From: Gigantopelta aegis
Lineage: Eukaryota > Mollusca > Gastropoda > Neomphalida > Peltospiridae
DNA length: 64,000 nucleotides
Reading direction: 5' to 3'
Assembly (NCBI RefSeq): GCF_016097555.1
Contig: NC_054701.1
Span: forward strand, 67,957,158-68,021,157
The translations under genes were made by a program, and so were the position numbers. Below the pieces are notes generated by a model, which did not search any database, was not told where the DNA came from, and worked only from the letters and a program-made list of their open reading frames with translations. Positions 1 to 10,538 of this stretch are shown here, in pieces (position 1 is the first letter of the stretch; the number at the start of each line of letters is the position of its first letter).

Positions 1-88
1 AAAATGTAGGGAGAGACCTTAATATAGGCATCACCTGTTGGTCAATCCCAAACGTTGAACGTTAATAAATATTGTTTGAAAAAAAAAA
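1..88 (+). mobile_element. 3' tail of a LINE (non-LTR retrotransposon)
   Basis: The segment contains CTTAATATAGGC and TCAATCCCAAA and ends in an A-run at 78-88. The same order of words follows a recognisable LINE reverse-transcriptase C-terminus at 60384-60462, so this is read as the 3' untranslated end of another copy of that family. No coding part is present. Confidence 0.5.
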
Positions 89-325
89 ATAGGCCCATTG
101 GGCTATTTCTCGCTCCAGCCAGTGCACCACGACTGGTACATTAAAGGCTGTGGTATGTGCCTTCCCATCTATGGGTGCATATAAAAGATCCCTTGTTGCT
201 AATCGAAAAGAGTGGCCTATGAAATGTCGACAGCAGGTCTTCACCTCCAATAGTTGTGTGGTCCTTAACCATATGTCCATGTGTTGAGTACGTCATGAAA
301 TAAATCATTTCCTTCCTTGCTGCTA
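89..325 (+). mobile_element. 5'-truncated SINE, family b
   Basis: It carries the family core GCATATAAAAGATCCCTTG and the tail that ends in TTAAATAAA-like and CTTTC-like bases. The tRNA-like head is missing. It directly follows the A-run of the LINE tail. Confidence 0.7.
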
Positions 326-1014
326 TCGTAATTGAACAGCCTGTGTGATGTTAATGTTTACTTTTTTCCCTTTTTCTAATTTGATGACTTGAAACTAGAT
401 GTGGTGTGTGTGTGTGTTTAGGGTTTTTTGGCCTATCATGTACCTCACCAGTATACTTGTTTCGTCCCCCCCTCCCCTAAGCAGTGTAGAAAGGAAAAGA
501 ATAGTTGTTTAACAACACCTCAGCACATTTTAAACTGTTACTATTTGATGGTAAATATACGGCTATTTTGACATTTGGTTAAAAAAAAAGAAGACAAATT
601 AAACCTGCTGGCACAGCACCACATAGGCTATTCCTACTGAAATAATAACTGGTACATGCACATTCCTATACATGTAGTCAGAACAACCTTTGATGTGCCT
701 GTCCAGGGCTTGAAATAGGAAGTAAAATATAATCTGCTGGGTTTTTTTTTAATGAAGTATTGCCTGCTGGAATTATGACAGAATGGGGTTGGTGGAGGGT
801 TTTGGACAGTTTGTGAAAAATTAGGACCTCTGATAATAACGAGCTCAGCCTTGGCAAAATAGAAGATGAGATGATTGTACATATATCTGTCTCTTAGAAA
901 AATGACCTGCGATTTTTTGGTAATTTTAGCAGGTGATTTTTTTTTTTTTTTTGTTAAATGCTAGGTCTAAAATATACATGTAGACTGCTTTTCACAGGCC
1001 TCTATTTTGAACCC
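326..1014. other. AT-rich intronic or intergenic DNA
   Basis: I see no exon, RNA gene or recognisable transposon here. There are several T-runs and a C-run near 466. It probably belongs to an intron of the zinc-finger gene whose exons start at 1629. Confidence 0.4.
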
Positions 1015-1135
1015 TGCAGTCATGGGACACTGGTTGGAATTGGTGGTGGTGGGGGGAGTAAAAGTCCATTAACGATGATCAATCCTGCAATGCATATTTC
1101 ACACTCTAGGTGAGTGTTCTACTACTGAGCCAGGG
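1015..1135 (-). mobile_element. tRNA-like SINE, family d
   Basis: Read on the minus strand, it has an A-box-like TGGCTCAGTAGTAGAAC and a B-box-like GCAGGATTGATC. A diverged copy in the same orientation lies at 62895-63015. Just to its right, 1128-1370, GAGGGTATGG and CCATACCC occur as imperfect inverted words, possibly a small inverted-repeat element. Confidence 0.45.
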
Positions 1136-1476
1136 TTTCTGCTAGAGGGTATGGTGACATACCCAAATGTTTTTGCAGATTTAATTTTTTAAGTTAAACT
1201 TTTGACAAAATTAATTACTCTTATCATTACTGAATGATTTTCTTGAACATAACCCTAAACTTAACCCATTTTCTTTCTGGAGTAACAACACCCCCAATCC
1301 CACCCCCACCTCCTGTTGATTGTGATTGCATTCAGTTCCACAGCGCCATACCCAAAAACTTGTTTCTGGCAGAAATACTGTGAGTTACAGTACATCCAGC
1401 CCGTGGGTTTTTCAGGTGGTCACTGGTATATATTGTATATATTTCACAGGATGATATACATGTATTAATAATTATC

Positions 1477-1477
<1 letters not shown>

Positions 1478-1510
<33 letters not shown>

Positions 1511-1604
1511 GTATATATGCATATATGTATATATGCATATATGTATATATGCATATATGTATATATGCATATATGTATATATGCATATATGTATATATGC
1601 ATAA
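1478..1604. repeat. TA / TATATGCATA microsatellite
   Basis: (TA)n passes into a repeated unit of about 14 bp, TATGCATATATGTA. It ends about 25 bp before the acceptor of exon 1. Open frames across it are artefacts of the repeat. Confidence 0.9.
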
Positions 1605-1628
1605 GAATTTTATTTTCATGTTTTATAG

Positions 1629-1811
1629 GTATTTTTATCCGGCTAGCCAGATCATTTTACTGCACTATCTGCAACAAGGACATCTACCGAGCCTCGCACG
1701 CCAGGCGACATGCATTCGTACACACCAAAGAAAGGCCACATAAGTGTGACCAGTGCGGGAAATCTTATCAGCGGCCCGAACATCTGAAAGAACATCTCAA
1801 AATTCATGCAG
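1629..1811 (+). CDS. Zinc-finger gene 1, exon with two C2H2 fingers (partial gene)
   Basis: An internal exon coding for two C2H2 fingers, FYCTICNKD...HAFVH and HKCDQCGKS...HLKIH, joined by a TKERPH linker close to the canonical TGEKP. Predicted role: sequence-specific DNA binding in the nucleus. The acceptor is TTTTATAG before 1629 and the donor CAG/GTAAGA after 1811. Both junctions are phase 1 and the exon is 183 bp, so it is symmetric. The reading frame enters with a split Gly codon, and no start lies in it, so upstream coding exons must be left of the window. An alternative acceptor at CCAG/1651 would shorten it by 22 bp and break the phase. Paralogue identity and target are unknown. Confidence 0.8.
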
Positions 1812-2386
1812 GTAAGAATACAATAAAGTTTACTAGAAATACAATACTAGGAATGTAAGTAAGAGTTCATAACTCAATTTGATCTAGTCGTAATCAGGCC
1901 CATAGGAACAATATCTGGAGTGGGTAGCATACAATCTCTAATGGAGGGGGCACAGTCTAGTGTGGAGATGGCACAAGCTACATGTATGTATTTATCTTTA
2001 TACAGAGAAAGGAAAAAAACCAACATTCATTTCATCCTCAAGTGGTCTGGGTATGCCAAAATACCTCGCATCTCCCATATTATTGGCATACTATATAAAT
2101 GACATATATGTAGGTAAGTGACCTGATATTGCTTGGATTTACAACAATCATAAGCTGCAGTCCCATGCTGTAAATCTGATTTCTGTATTTGTTAGGATGA
2201 TGATCCCATTAGTTCCCTAAAGGGGAGTAGTATTCTACACTAATAAACTGTCCTCATTTTTTAGATGTCTGATTGTAATTTTGTTCACGGTGTTAACTCA
2301 CTGCTAGCTTTCCAAAATAATCTTTACTCTTAGAAAGAAGTTCAGGGTCTCATCATGTTTTTGTGTTGTGGTTTTTTGGTATCCAG

Positions 2387-2587
2387 GCTTGATAGTGCCC
2401 AAGAAGAGGAAGAAGAAGAAGCATACTGGATTTACGTGTACCATTTGCCACAAGTGGTTTCGGCGGCCATGTTACGAGGAAATACACATGCGAACCCACA
2501 CGGGCGAAAAGCCATTCTCATGTGACGAATGTGGTCGCTGCTTTGCTCGGGAAGAAGGGAGACTACTGCACATGAAAGTCCACACAA
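2387..2587 (+). CDS. Zinc-finger gene 1, second two-finger exon
   Basis: This exon codes for a basic patch, PKKRKKKKHTG, which could serve as a nuclear localisation signal. Two C2H2 fingers follow: FTCTICHKW...HMRTH, a canonical TGEKPF linker, and FSCDECGRC...HMKVH. The acceptor is ATCCAG before 2387 and the donor is CAA/GTTTGT after 2587. It enters phase 1 (completing the Gly codon left by the exon at 1629) and leaves phase 1; its length is 201 bp. The layout, a basic linker then G-F-T-C-x-I-C, is shared with the next three exons, which points to tandem exon duplication. The donor is weaker than its neighbours', so inclusion may vary. Confidence 0.8.
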
Positions 2588-2990
2588 GTTTGTACCTCGC
2601 TTCATCATTCCCTGGCTTTGGCGAGCAGTTTATTCTTAAAGACTAAAATCCATCAACATTTTACTTAGATGTGCATGTTCTTTTTAATGAAAATGCCTAA
2701 ATATCATCTTGCATGTACTTACTTTACAGATTTGTTCAAAAAACCCTTGGACAACCCCAAAAGCAGAGTTGTATGACTAGGTCGACTGTTAATTTGATAT
2801 TTAAAGTGCTATGAAGTGGATTAATATTTGACAAGTTTTCTTTTTTGGTGAATGTACACCTTAGAATATGTTCTCTCCCCACACCGCTACAAAAATGGTA
2901 GCTCATTTGGTTATGGATGACTGTTTAACAGAAGTGGCCATTTAAGTATATTTTACTGTATATTCATAAAATTTATTAAAATTATAGAGC

Positions 2991-3122
2991 GATGTAACAC
3001 GTCCTAATAATGTAGCAACCAGTTGTATGTATGAACTGTGTTATTTTCCTACTTTGATGTAACACGTCCTTATAATGTAGAAACCAGTTTATGTATGAAC
3101 AGTTTTATTTTCCTCCTTTCAG
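2991..3122 (+). repeat. Tandem duplication of a splice-acceptor region
   Basis: A unit of about 65 bp (GATGTAACACGTCCT...TTTTCCT) occurs twice, at 2991-3055 and 3056-3122. Only the second copy ends in the functional TTTCAG of the exon at 3123. In the first copy the AG is lost and TTTG takes its place. Confidence 0.85.
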
Positions 3123-3323
3123 CTCCTCGCCCCTCCAGAAAGAAGCGACCAGATGGCTTCACTTGTGAAATTTGTAACAAGTGGTACCAGAATTTCTCCC
3201 ATCAGGCACGACACATGCGCACACACACAGGCGAGCGGCCATGGCAGTGTGACAAGTGCCACAAGCAGTTCAACCGGAAAGAGAGTTACACCAAGCATAT
3301 TAAAGAAGACATTTGTGAAAAAC
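3123..3323 (+). CDS. Zinc-finger gene 1, third two-finger exon
   Basis: A basic linker, RPSRKKRPDG, precedes two fingers: FTCEICNKW...HMRTH, the linker TGERPW, and WQCDKCHKQ...HIKEDIC. The second finger ends in H-x5-C, so it is of C2HC type. The acceptor is CCTTTCAG before 3123 and the donor AAC/GTGAGC after 3323. It is phase 1 at both ends and 201 bp long. If the donor is not used, the frame runs into a TAA at 3359, giving a short alternative end. Its first finger matches those of the exons at 4521 and 5760 closely. Confidence 0.8.
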
Positions 3324-3476
3324 GTGAGCAAAGGATCGACTTTCAAACCATTAATGTTTAAATTATGGTTTTAATTAATAAACTCATCAGAACAATTTTG
3401 TTACTAATACTTCAAGTAAGCCTGCTCCTAGGCAATAAAAAAGAATTTATCTCATTACCTGCAGGTCCCAACCCAC

Positions 3477-3641
<165 letters not shown>

Positions 3642-3649
3642 TATCCCCC

Positions 3650-3848
3650 ACTGGGTTGCCCTGGGCTATTTCTTATTCCAGACAGAGCTCTACAACTGGT
3701 ATAATAGATCATGGTATGTACTATCCTGTCTGGGATGGTGTCGCTTTCCTGTTTATCATGTGTGGTCCTTGGCCATATTATGTCTGTCATATAACTGTAA
3801 ATAAAAATGTGTGGAGTGTCATATAATAAAACATTTCTTTCTTTTTTT
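3650..3848 (+). mobile_element. Diverged, 5'-truncated SINE, family b
   Basis: It has the family words GGTATGTACTATCCTGTCTG and, at the end, a TAATAAAACATTTC tail. Part of the core is deleted. It ends in T-rich DNA that became the target of the next SINE. Confidence 0.6.
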
Positions 3849-3859
3849 CTTTCATTAGA

Positions 3860-4145
3860 CTGATTGATTTGTATAACGACACCACTAGAGCACACTGATT
3901 TATTAATTATCAGTTATTGGATGTCAAACATTTGCTAATTTTGACATAGAGTCCCATTAGTAGCAAGGGATCTTTCATATGCACCATCCCACAGACAGAA
4001 TAGCACATACCATGGCATTTGATATACTAGTCATGGTGCACTGGCTGGAACGAGAAATAGCCCAATGGGCCCACCGACGGGAATCAATCCCAAACCGACT
4101 GTGCATCAAGTGAGCACTTTACCACTGGGCTATGTAGTACCCCTC
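3860..4145 (-). mobile_element. Full-length SINE, family b, with target duplication
   Basis: Read on the minus strand, it starts with a tRNA-like head (TAGCCCAGTGGTAAAG A-box region and a GGGATTGATTCCC B-box region), then the shared core and the GTTATACAAATC-type tail. The 11-bp duplication CTTTCATTAGA flanks it at 3849-3859 and 4146-4156, showing retroposition. Confidence 0.85.
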
Positions 4146-4520
4146 TTTCATTAGAATGGCCAAATTGATTGTTATTTAAACTTTGTCATTTCCTCTACAT
4201 TCATGTGAGGTTTATATTTTTGTGTAATTTAGGAGGGATAAGCCCTCCAAAACATACAAACACTGGATTTATGTTTATATAGACATCAATCTTTAAGTTT
4301 TCTTGTTCACAGCTATGCTATTTTGTTATATATTTTGTCATTGTTTTACAGTATGGTAAAATAATAACAACAACAATACAGTACCGATATGTTAAAAAAA
4401 ATGTAATAATACAATACTGAAAGTATATTCGGTTAGGGTAAATTAAAATAGATCCAATATTAATCAGTTATGATCATAATGACAAACACCAATTAACAAG
4501 TGGCTTATATTGTCTTTCAG

Positions 4521-4733
4521 AACAAAAGCGTTTACAAAGGAAACAAGAGGGTGGATTTACTTGTGAAATTTGTAACAAGTGGTTTCGAAATGCATCAAAT
4601 GAAGCTCGACACATGCGAATCCACTCTGGGAAGATGCCGTTTCAGTGTGAAAAATGTCAGAAACCTTTCCACCGCAAGGATGTGTATCGAAGACATGTTG
4701 CAGAAAATCTGTGCCAGAATAAAATTAAAAAGG
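4521..4733 (+). CDS. Zinc-finger gene 1, fourth two-finger exon
   Basis: The coding frame reads QKRLQRKQEG, then finger FTCEICNKW...HMRIH, linker SGKMPF, and finger FQCEKCQKP...HVAENLC (C2HC, H-x5-C), ending in a basic NKIKK. The acceptor is TGTCTTTCAG before 4521 and the donor AAGG/GTAAGG after 4733. It is phase 1 at both ends and 213 bp long. This frame has no ATG, so it is easy to overlook; the ATG-led frame over the same bases is a shadow. About 43 of 62 residues from the first finger onward are identical to the exon at 5760, so the two are tandem duplicates. Confidence 0.8.
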
Positions 4734-5366
4734 GTAAGGACAGTCATGTTGGTTTTGGTTTCATAATTTCTTTTTAATTTAGTGTCTCACTTTTATAACT
4801 CATGAAACCAATGTACTGTTTCGTCACACAAAACTTGGGAGTTAGAAAGGAAGAAAATGCTTTGACTGCTTTGATTAAAAAAGAAAAGGAATCGTCTAAA
4901 GCAGGGCAGTACAAAAAATCAGGACCCTGTAATATAGTCTTGTCCAGCAAGACAAAATGGTCACTTTTAAACTAAAAATTACACTTTCCATGTCTACTGT
5001 AGTCCTTCCCACACGGAATGCCTGTTCTTTTTATCATAATACTTAACTATAAAATGTTCTACAAATTATTTATTTCTGAGCCAATTGTTCTCTAAATTTC
5101 ACACAAAAGTAGTGGGGTTTATTGTTACAAATGCATTTACAAAAAAAAATGTGTAGGAGGATAGGATGAACTACAATTACCCAATCCCTCTCCTATAAGC
5201 CCTGGTGTTAATTTCAACCCAAATTTTTTTTAATACAGATGGTAACCTTTATACACAAAATATTTACCTGGGTTGTTTTAATTTGTTCCTAACATAAAAC
5301 ATTATTACATAATTATACAGGTGGTTTTAGGCCAAACAGTAAAACAAAACTCTACAAGTTCCTTAA
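4734..5366. other. Intron with a dispersed repeat
   Basis: The stretch 4999-5230 (GTCCTTCCCAC, TTATTTATTTCTGAGC and other words) recurs in diverged form at 63452-63680, so it is an old dispersed repeat of unknown class. Nothing else is seen. Confidence 0.5.
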
Positions 5367-5742
5367 AGGGACATTCCCGAGTTTGCTGCAATTTTAAAGA
5401 TGTTATCAACTAATAGAGACTTTTTGACAACTGTAATTACATATCAAATACATTTTCTGCATAAAATATTAGTGGCTGTATATCAAACGTTTTTGATAGT
5501 TCTAATATTTGTACTAGGTTAAATTTCATTTTATTTCCTAAAAAGTTTTTTTCGTACATACAAAATTATTTGGACAAAATCCAGTTTGGGCTTCTTACAA
5601 ATATTAAAATGACCAAAAACACATTGAATATACAGACACTGATATTCTAAACAAGAAAATATATTTAATATGTAAGTTTAATCGTAGAAATATTTTATTA
5701 GTCGGAAACATCTTACAATGCAGCAAACTCAGGAATGTCCCT
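5367..5742. mobile_element. TTAA-type MITE, copy 1
   Basis: A 376-bp element bounded by TTAA at 5363-5366 and 5743-5746. Its TIRs are about 40 bp, beginning AGGGACATTCCCGAGTTTGC. Copies lie at 34297 and 46985. TTAA target duplications are typical of piggyBac-type transposition. Its right end is 13 bp from the TTTCAG-bounded exon at 5760. Confidence 0.85.
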
Positions 5743-5759
5743 TTAATATTAACTTTCAG

Positions 5760-5954
5760 AACATCAAGATGTTGGATTTACATGTGAAATTTGTAACAAG
5801 TGGTTTCGAAATGCATCGAACAAAGCTCGGCATAAGCGACTGCACAGCGGAAAAATGCCATTTCAATGTAACAAATGTAAACAATGTTTCTACAGAAAGG
5901 ATACTTATCAAAAACACATCAAAGGAATGTTATGTAAAAATTATATTGGGAAGG
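5760..5954 (+). CDS. Zinc-finger gene 1, fifth two-finger exon
   Basis: The frame reads HQDVG, finger FTCEICNKW...HKRLH, linker SGKMPF, and finger FQCNKCKQC...HIKGMLC (C2HC, H-x5-C), then KNYIGK. The acceptor is AACTTTCAG before 5760 and the donor AAGG/GTAAGC after 5954. It is phase 1 at both ends and 195 bp long. It is a tandem duplicate of the exon at 4521. It lacks the long basic linker seen in its neighbours. A MITE ends just upstream of the acceptor, so the branch point must lie inside the transposon end. Confidence 0.8.
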
Positions 5955-6182
5955 GTAAGCACTTGTTAGTTTTTTGTTTTGTCGTCATCTTCATTTGGCA
6001 TTTCATTATTCCCCTTTATTTACCCCTGTATATATGTAAATTAAAACAAATGTTTAGGCAGGCTGTTAATTATTGATAATGAAAAAAAATAATAACTTGC
6101 TTTCAGGGTGTTTGATTTTTTGTCCTTCCAATATGTTATGGTGTTCCAGATTTATCAGTTAATGTTGGATTTTCATCTGCTG

Positions 6183-6406
6183 TCTCGCTCCAGCCAGTGC
6201 ACCACGACGGTACATCAAAGGCCTTGGTATGTGCTATGTGCTATCCTGTCTATGGGATGGTGCATATAAAAGATCCCTTGCTGCTAATCAAAAAGAGTAG
6301 CCCATGAAGTGGCGACAGTGGGTTTCTTCCCTCAATATCTGTGTGGCCTTTAACCGTAAATAAAATGTGTTGAGTGCATCATTAAATAATCCATTTCCTT
6401 CCTTCC
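6183..6406 (+). mobile_element. 5'-truncated SINE, family b, with target duplication
   Basis: It begins inside the family at GTGCACCACGAC-like bases and ends in CCTTCC repeats. TTCATCTGCTG is duplicated at 6172-6182 and 6407-6417. 5' truncation plus a target duplication fits LINE-driven insertion. Confidence 0.85.
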
Positions 6407-6474
6407 TTCATCTGCTGATATTACAGTGCACTGTACACTGTTGGTTAAGGGTAGAATTGATAAAGTTAAAGTTT

Positions 6475-6722
6475 GTTTCGTTTAATGACATCACTAGAGC
6501 ACATTGATTTATTAATCATCAGCTATTGGATGTTAAACATATGGTAATTTTGACACCTAGTCTTAGAGAAGAAACCTGCTACATTTCTTCATTAGTTGCG
6601 AGGTATAGACAGGATAGCTCATATCATGGCCTTTGATATACCAGTTGTGGGGCACTGGCTGGAACAAGAAATAGCTCAGTGGGTCCACCGATGGGGATCG
6701 ATCCCAAACCGACCACATATCA
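6475..6722 (-). mobile_element. SINE, family b, 5' end broken
   Basis: On the minus strand it carries the head with GGGATCGATCCCCATCGG and the core and ends in the TTAAACGAAAC-type tail. The head is cut by the SINE that starts at 6724. Confidence 0.75.
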
Positions 6723-6723
6723 G

Positions 6724-7116
6724 GCGGTGGCGTCGTGGTTAGGCCATCGGTCTACAGGCTGGTAGGTACTGGGTTCGGATCCCAGTCGAGGCATGGGATT
6801 TTTAATCCAGATACCAACTCCAAACCCTTAGTGAATGCTCTGCAAGGCTCAATGGGTAGGTGTAAACCACTTGCACTGACCAGTGATCCATAACTGGTTC
6901 AACAAAGGCCATGGTTTGTGCTATCCTGCTTGTGGGAAGCGCAAATAAAAGATCCCTTGCTGCCTGTCGTAAAAGAGTAGCCTATGTGGCGACAGCAGGT
7001 TTCCTCAAAAAAACATTGTCAGAATGACCATATGTTTGACGTCCAATAGCTGATGATAAGAAAAAAATGAGTGTGCTCTAGTGGCGTCATTAAATAAAAA
7101 CAAACAAACAAACTTT
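6724..7116 (+). mobile_element. SINE, family a
   Basis: The tRNA-like head contains GTGGTTAGGCCATCGG and the B-box GGGTTCGGATCCCAG. Then follow the shared core AAATAAAAGATCCCTTGCTG and a tail with GTGCTCTAGTGGCGTC and AAACAAAC. Copies lie at 16437, 48781 and 61430. Confidence 0.85.
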
Positions 7117-7202
7117 ACATCCTGCCCCAGACTTGATAAATGACTTTACTATAAACTTTTGTCTGAATAAATAATCTGTAATAGTATTTGGGGGGGTTCC
7201 TC

Positions 7203-7230
7203 GGGGGGGGGGGGGGGGGGGGGGGGGGGG
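7203..7230. repeat. Poly-G run, 28 bases
   Basis: An uninterrupted G run in the intron before the last exon of zinc-finger gene 1. It could form a G-quadruplex; its length may be uncertain in the assembly. Confidence 0.95.
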
Positions 7231-7530
7231 TTGATAGTAATGTGTGGGTGTGGGTGGACATGTTTGTTTTGTTTTTCAGATAATGGAATACTTATGCTCC
7301 ACTTTATTTGTATATTTTGGTTGGGGGTAGGGGTGGGATTGGAGGGCCATGCTGTCTGTAATATTACACTTCACTCTTTAGTCTTCATTGATTTATAACT
7401 AAAATAACTACAAACTAAACAATTAAACAATCTTACCGGTAATGCTTAATCACTTGGTGATCTCAGATTAGTATATGACATTTGTATAAAATAAAAATCA
7501 TCTTTAACAAGTTTCTGTTTTTTCTTTCAG

Positions 7531-8066
7531 CACTGAGAAAAAGAAAACAGTTTACGTGTAACATTTGCCACAAAACATTTTTAAAAGCATCCAACAGAGC
7601 AATGCACATGAAGACGCACATGCGTGAGAAACGTACCCCGAAAAACACCAACAACTCTAACAACACCAACAACACCAACAACATAAAGAAGCGCCACGAA
7701 TGCCCGAGTTGTGAAATGAGCTTCTTCCTAGAGAGGCATTTATCAAAGCACATTGTCAAGTGTCACTGCAAACAAGAGCCTGAAGAAGAAGACGAAGATG
7801 ACTTCTGCAGTGGAAGTGAGATAGAAGACGTCGCTAGCGACGACCATTCTTCTGATAACCATGACAGTGACCCCGACGGAGATGTTAGCAACCCTGACCA
7901 GGATGAGCAGGAGGATGAGCAGGATAACCACACTGTTCAGGTCAAGGGAGGATCCATTTCAGAGACTGAGGGAGGTCTAACGGACGAAGCAGTTATAACG
8001 CAGACAGCTTTAACACATCAGGCTGTTTTAACAGACGAGCCTTTACAAATGGATGAGGCTAGTTGA
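7531..8066 (+). CDS. Zinc-finger gene 1, terminal exon: two fingers and an acidic tail
   Basis: The acceptor is TTTCTTTCAG before 7531, entered in phase 1 like all upstream exons. It codes for finger FTCNICHKT...HMKTH, an Asn/Thr-rich linker (NTNNSNNTNNTNN), and finger HECPSCEMS...HIVKCH. After these comes a strongly acidic segment (EEEDEDDF, DEQEDEQDN) with repeated LTDEA / LTHQAVLTDEP units, which could act as a transcriptional effector region; that is inference. The stop is TGA at 8064-8066. An AATAAA candidate is at 8608-8613. With exons 1629-5954 it would make a protein with 12 fingers if all are included. Confidence 0.85.
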
Positions 8067-10507
8067 ACTGATATGACAGTGTATCTTGAACAGACGAGGA
8101 GGTGTGCAAATTGATCATTGATGGACAAAGAGATATAGGAATAAATGGGTTACGATCACTAAGTAAGTGACTGTATAAAAGAGACATTTTGACAGAAGAT
8201 TTTGATTGGGTTAGTTTACAACTGTCATATTGAGGTACATTTTCAAAACACATAATTATACTGACATGTAAACTGATGACAGCTGCAAACAGACAATGCT
8301 CAAATTTAAAAGTATTTTCTAACAAAGTCATATGTTAGTGAATAACACAGCTTCGTTAAATAGTTTTAACAAATGTAGGTACATATGTGTACATACCAGA
8401 CTTTTAAAATGATCAAATGCTGGGGCAGATTTAAAACAAGGTGCTTTTTTTTAAACAAAAGGGTTTCTTGATGGATATAATGGCTTCCAAAGAAGCTGTA
8501 CAGATGGAAGTTGGTTTGAAAATGTATACATACAAGAAATTTAAAGGCAGATTTAACAGATGATACCTTTTGAAACAAAAGGATCTTTTGTTCAAGAAAA
8601 TGGCTTTAATAAAAGGTTGTAGTATTTTTTTAATGCTTATGGGAAGGGGATTTATGAAATTTCATTGGGTTTGTACATTTAAAATACATGTTAAATAGTA
8701 GAATACTACATGAGTAGCCATTAGATACGATTTATGTTACGAGTTGTTTTAAAACATATGTAACAAGAGAAAGTGAGTTGGATATGGTTTTAAACAACAA
8801 GTGTTAACATAAATGGTATTTCATAGACACAAATGTAGAATTCTCTTTCTTACATACTAGTATTCTCAAAACGGCTTTTCCAACTAAAACCTATTTACAG
8901 CCCATCTACAGACAAGTCAATTTCAACTTGTAAGTCACAGAGTGGTTGATTTCAATAGTGCTGTTTTTCATTAGATGGTATGTCATTGGCGACCTGGTCA
9001 TCACACAGGAGCAGCCAGTCGTATATCTTTAAATTGTTATCACACGTAAACACATGTGTTATTACTATGTGTTATCAAAAATAGTGAATTGTGTTCTTAC
9101 CAACGGGTGTGTAAGAAAACATGTTACTCTTATGAAAGAAGGAACATGACCAGATTTTGCATTATAGAATTGGTGAAATTGGCCCATACTGATGGGTTTA
9201 AAACATTAAGATTATGTAAATGGAACACAGAACCTGTTGTGTACTGATTAGGAATCCCGGACAAAATCCCCTCTGGCCAAAAATATAGACCAAATTTCTT
9301 TAATTAACTCTCCTAGGAATTTGGAATGTGTGTTGTGGAACAAAAACAATAATACACAATGAGTAAAAACGTATTTTCACTTATAAGTCAATTGTGGTCA
9401 GAGGACCAATTTAATGGCAGATGTAGAATGGATAATGTTGGATAATTGAGTGGATAATGATGCCTGGTATTTAAAGAGCAATTGAAGTGACAGACCTTAG
9501 TTTTTAAAGACTACAACCTGTTTTTCACTAGTGGCGCTGTTTTTGTTTTAAACAATATTTACAGATACAGAGAAGTAAATAATTAAAATCAGACATTACT
9601 TACATTTTGTTGTTTAGATTATCTGTTTCTGTACATCCGAAGTGTTTCTGGTCATCCTGGTGTTTCTAATACCATTAAAATGCATTTTTCATCTTTTTAA
9701 AAACTCGCATACCTCTGAGAAATAGTGGTTATGGAGTCGAGCGCTAGTCTATTTTCAATTTAATTAAAATTAGCTCCACTGGTTAATTACTATTACCTGT
9801 GGATCTAACAGCACCCTGTTGGAGCTCATATCCAGTTGACCTTTCATTCGACCTATCAAAACGTTACTTGCAAATTCATGCCAGTCATTTGAAAAGAATT
9901 TGAAAACATTTGGTATTATGCTAAGGGTATACGAAATGATTCGGGTGAATTACGAAGTATGCTGGAAACTAATTTCGGTATAATATTTTGTATAAAATTC
10001 ATTACAAGACGAACAAACAAAAAAGTTGATGGTATAGCCATAAAATCTGTTTATACTAGTATACAATCCAGAGTTTATCACTGCACTTTTCCCCCTGTTT
10101 TTTAATGTTGAAATAGACCAACAAGTTCACCTATTGCATAAATAGTCTCGCCTGATATTTTTAGAATTTTTATGCTCCCGAATAACGCTATAAAAAGCGA
10201 AGTGTAATTGGTTGATATTTAAATTGTTATTTATAGATGCAGTGTCACCTGGACATGGGAGTCCACGTAATGCTGTTAGATCTACTGGTAGACCTGTAGA
10301 GCTATTTTAATCAGATTGATCTATTTTAAAGGGTATTTCCCCATTTCAATATCACAACGTTTTGTTTCACTCTGTAATATTATTCACATGTGTCACAGGT
10401 TTGTTGATTAACCAAACTTTCATGTTTCCATTTCACAGGTTCAAACTAGGCTCATCGACTTTAATTACATATACATTGTATTTATATATATATATACATA
10501 CACATAT

Positions 10508-10538
<31 letters not shown>

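Noticed and set aside
1332..1619. Tyr-Ile repeat proteins over microsatellites (also at 3412-3651, 10433-10667, 25745-26042, 44597-44821)
   Set aside because: They are translations of (TA)n, (CT)n and (CA)n repeats.
6724..6800. tRNA genes at the SINE heads (also 16780, 48785, 58760, 59570, 61435)
   Set aside because: Box A and box B are present but they sit in SINEs with cores, tails and target duplications; no clean cloverleaf gene was found.
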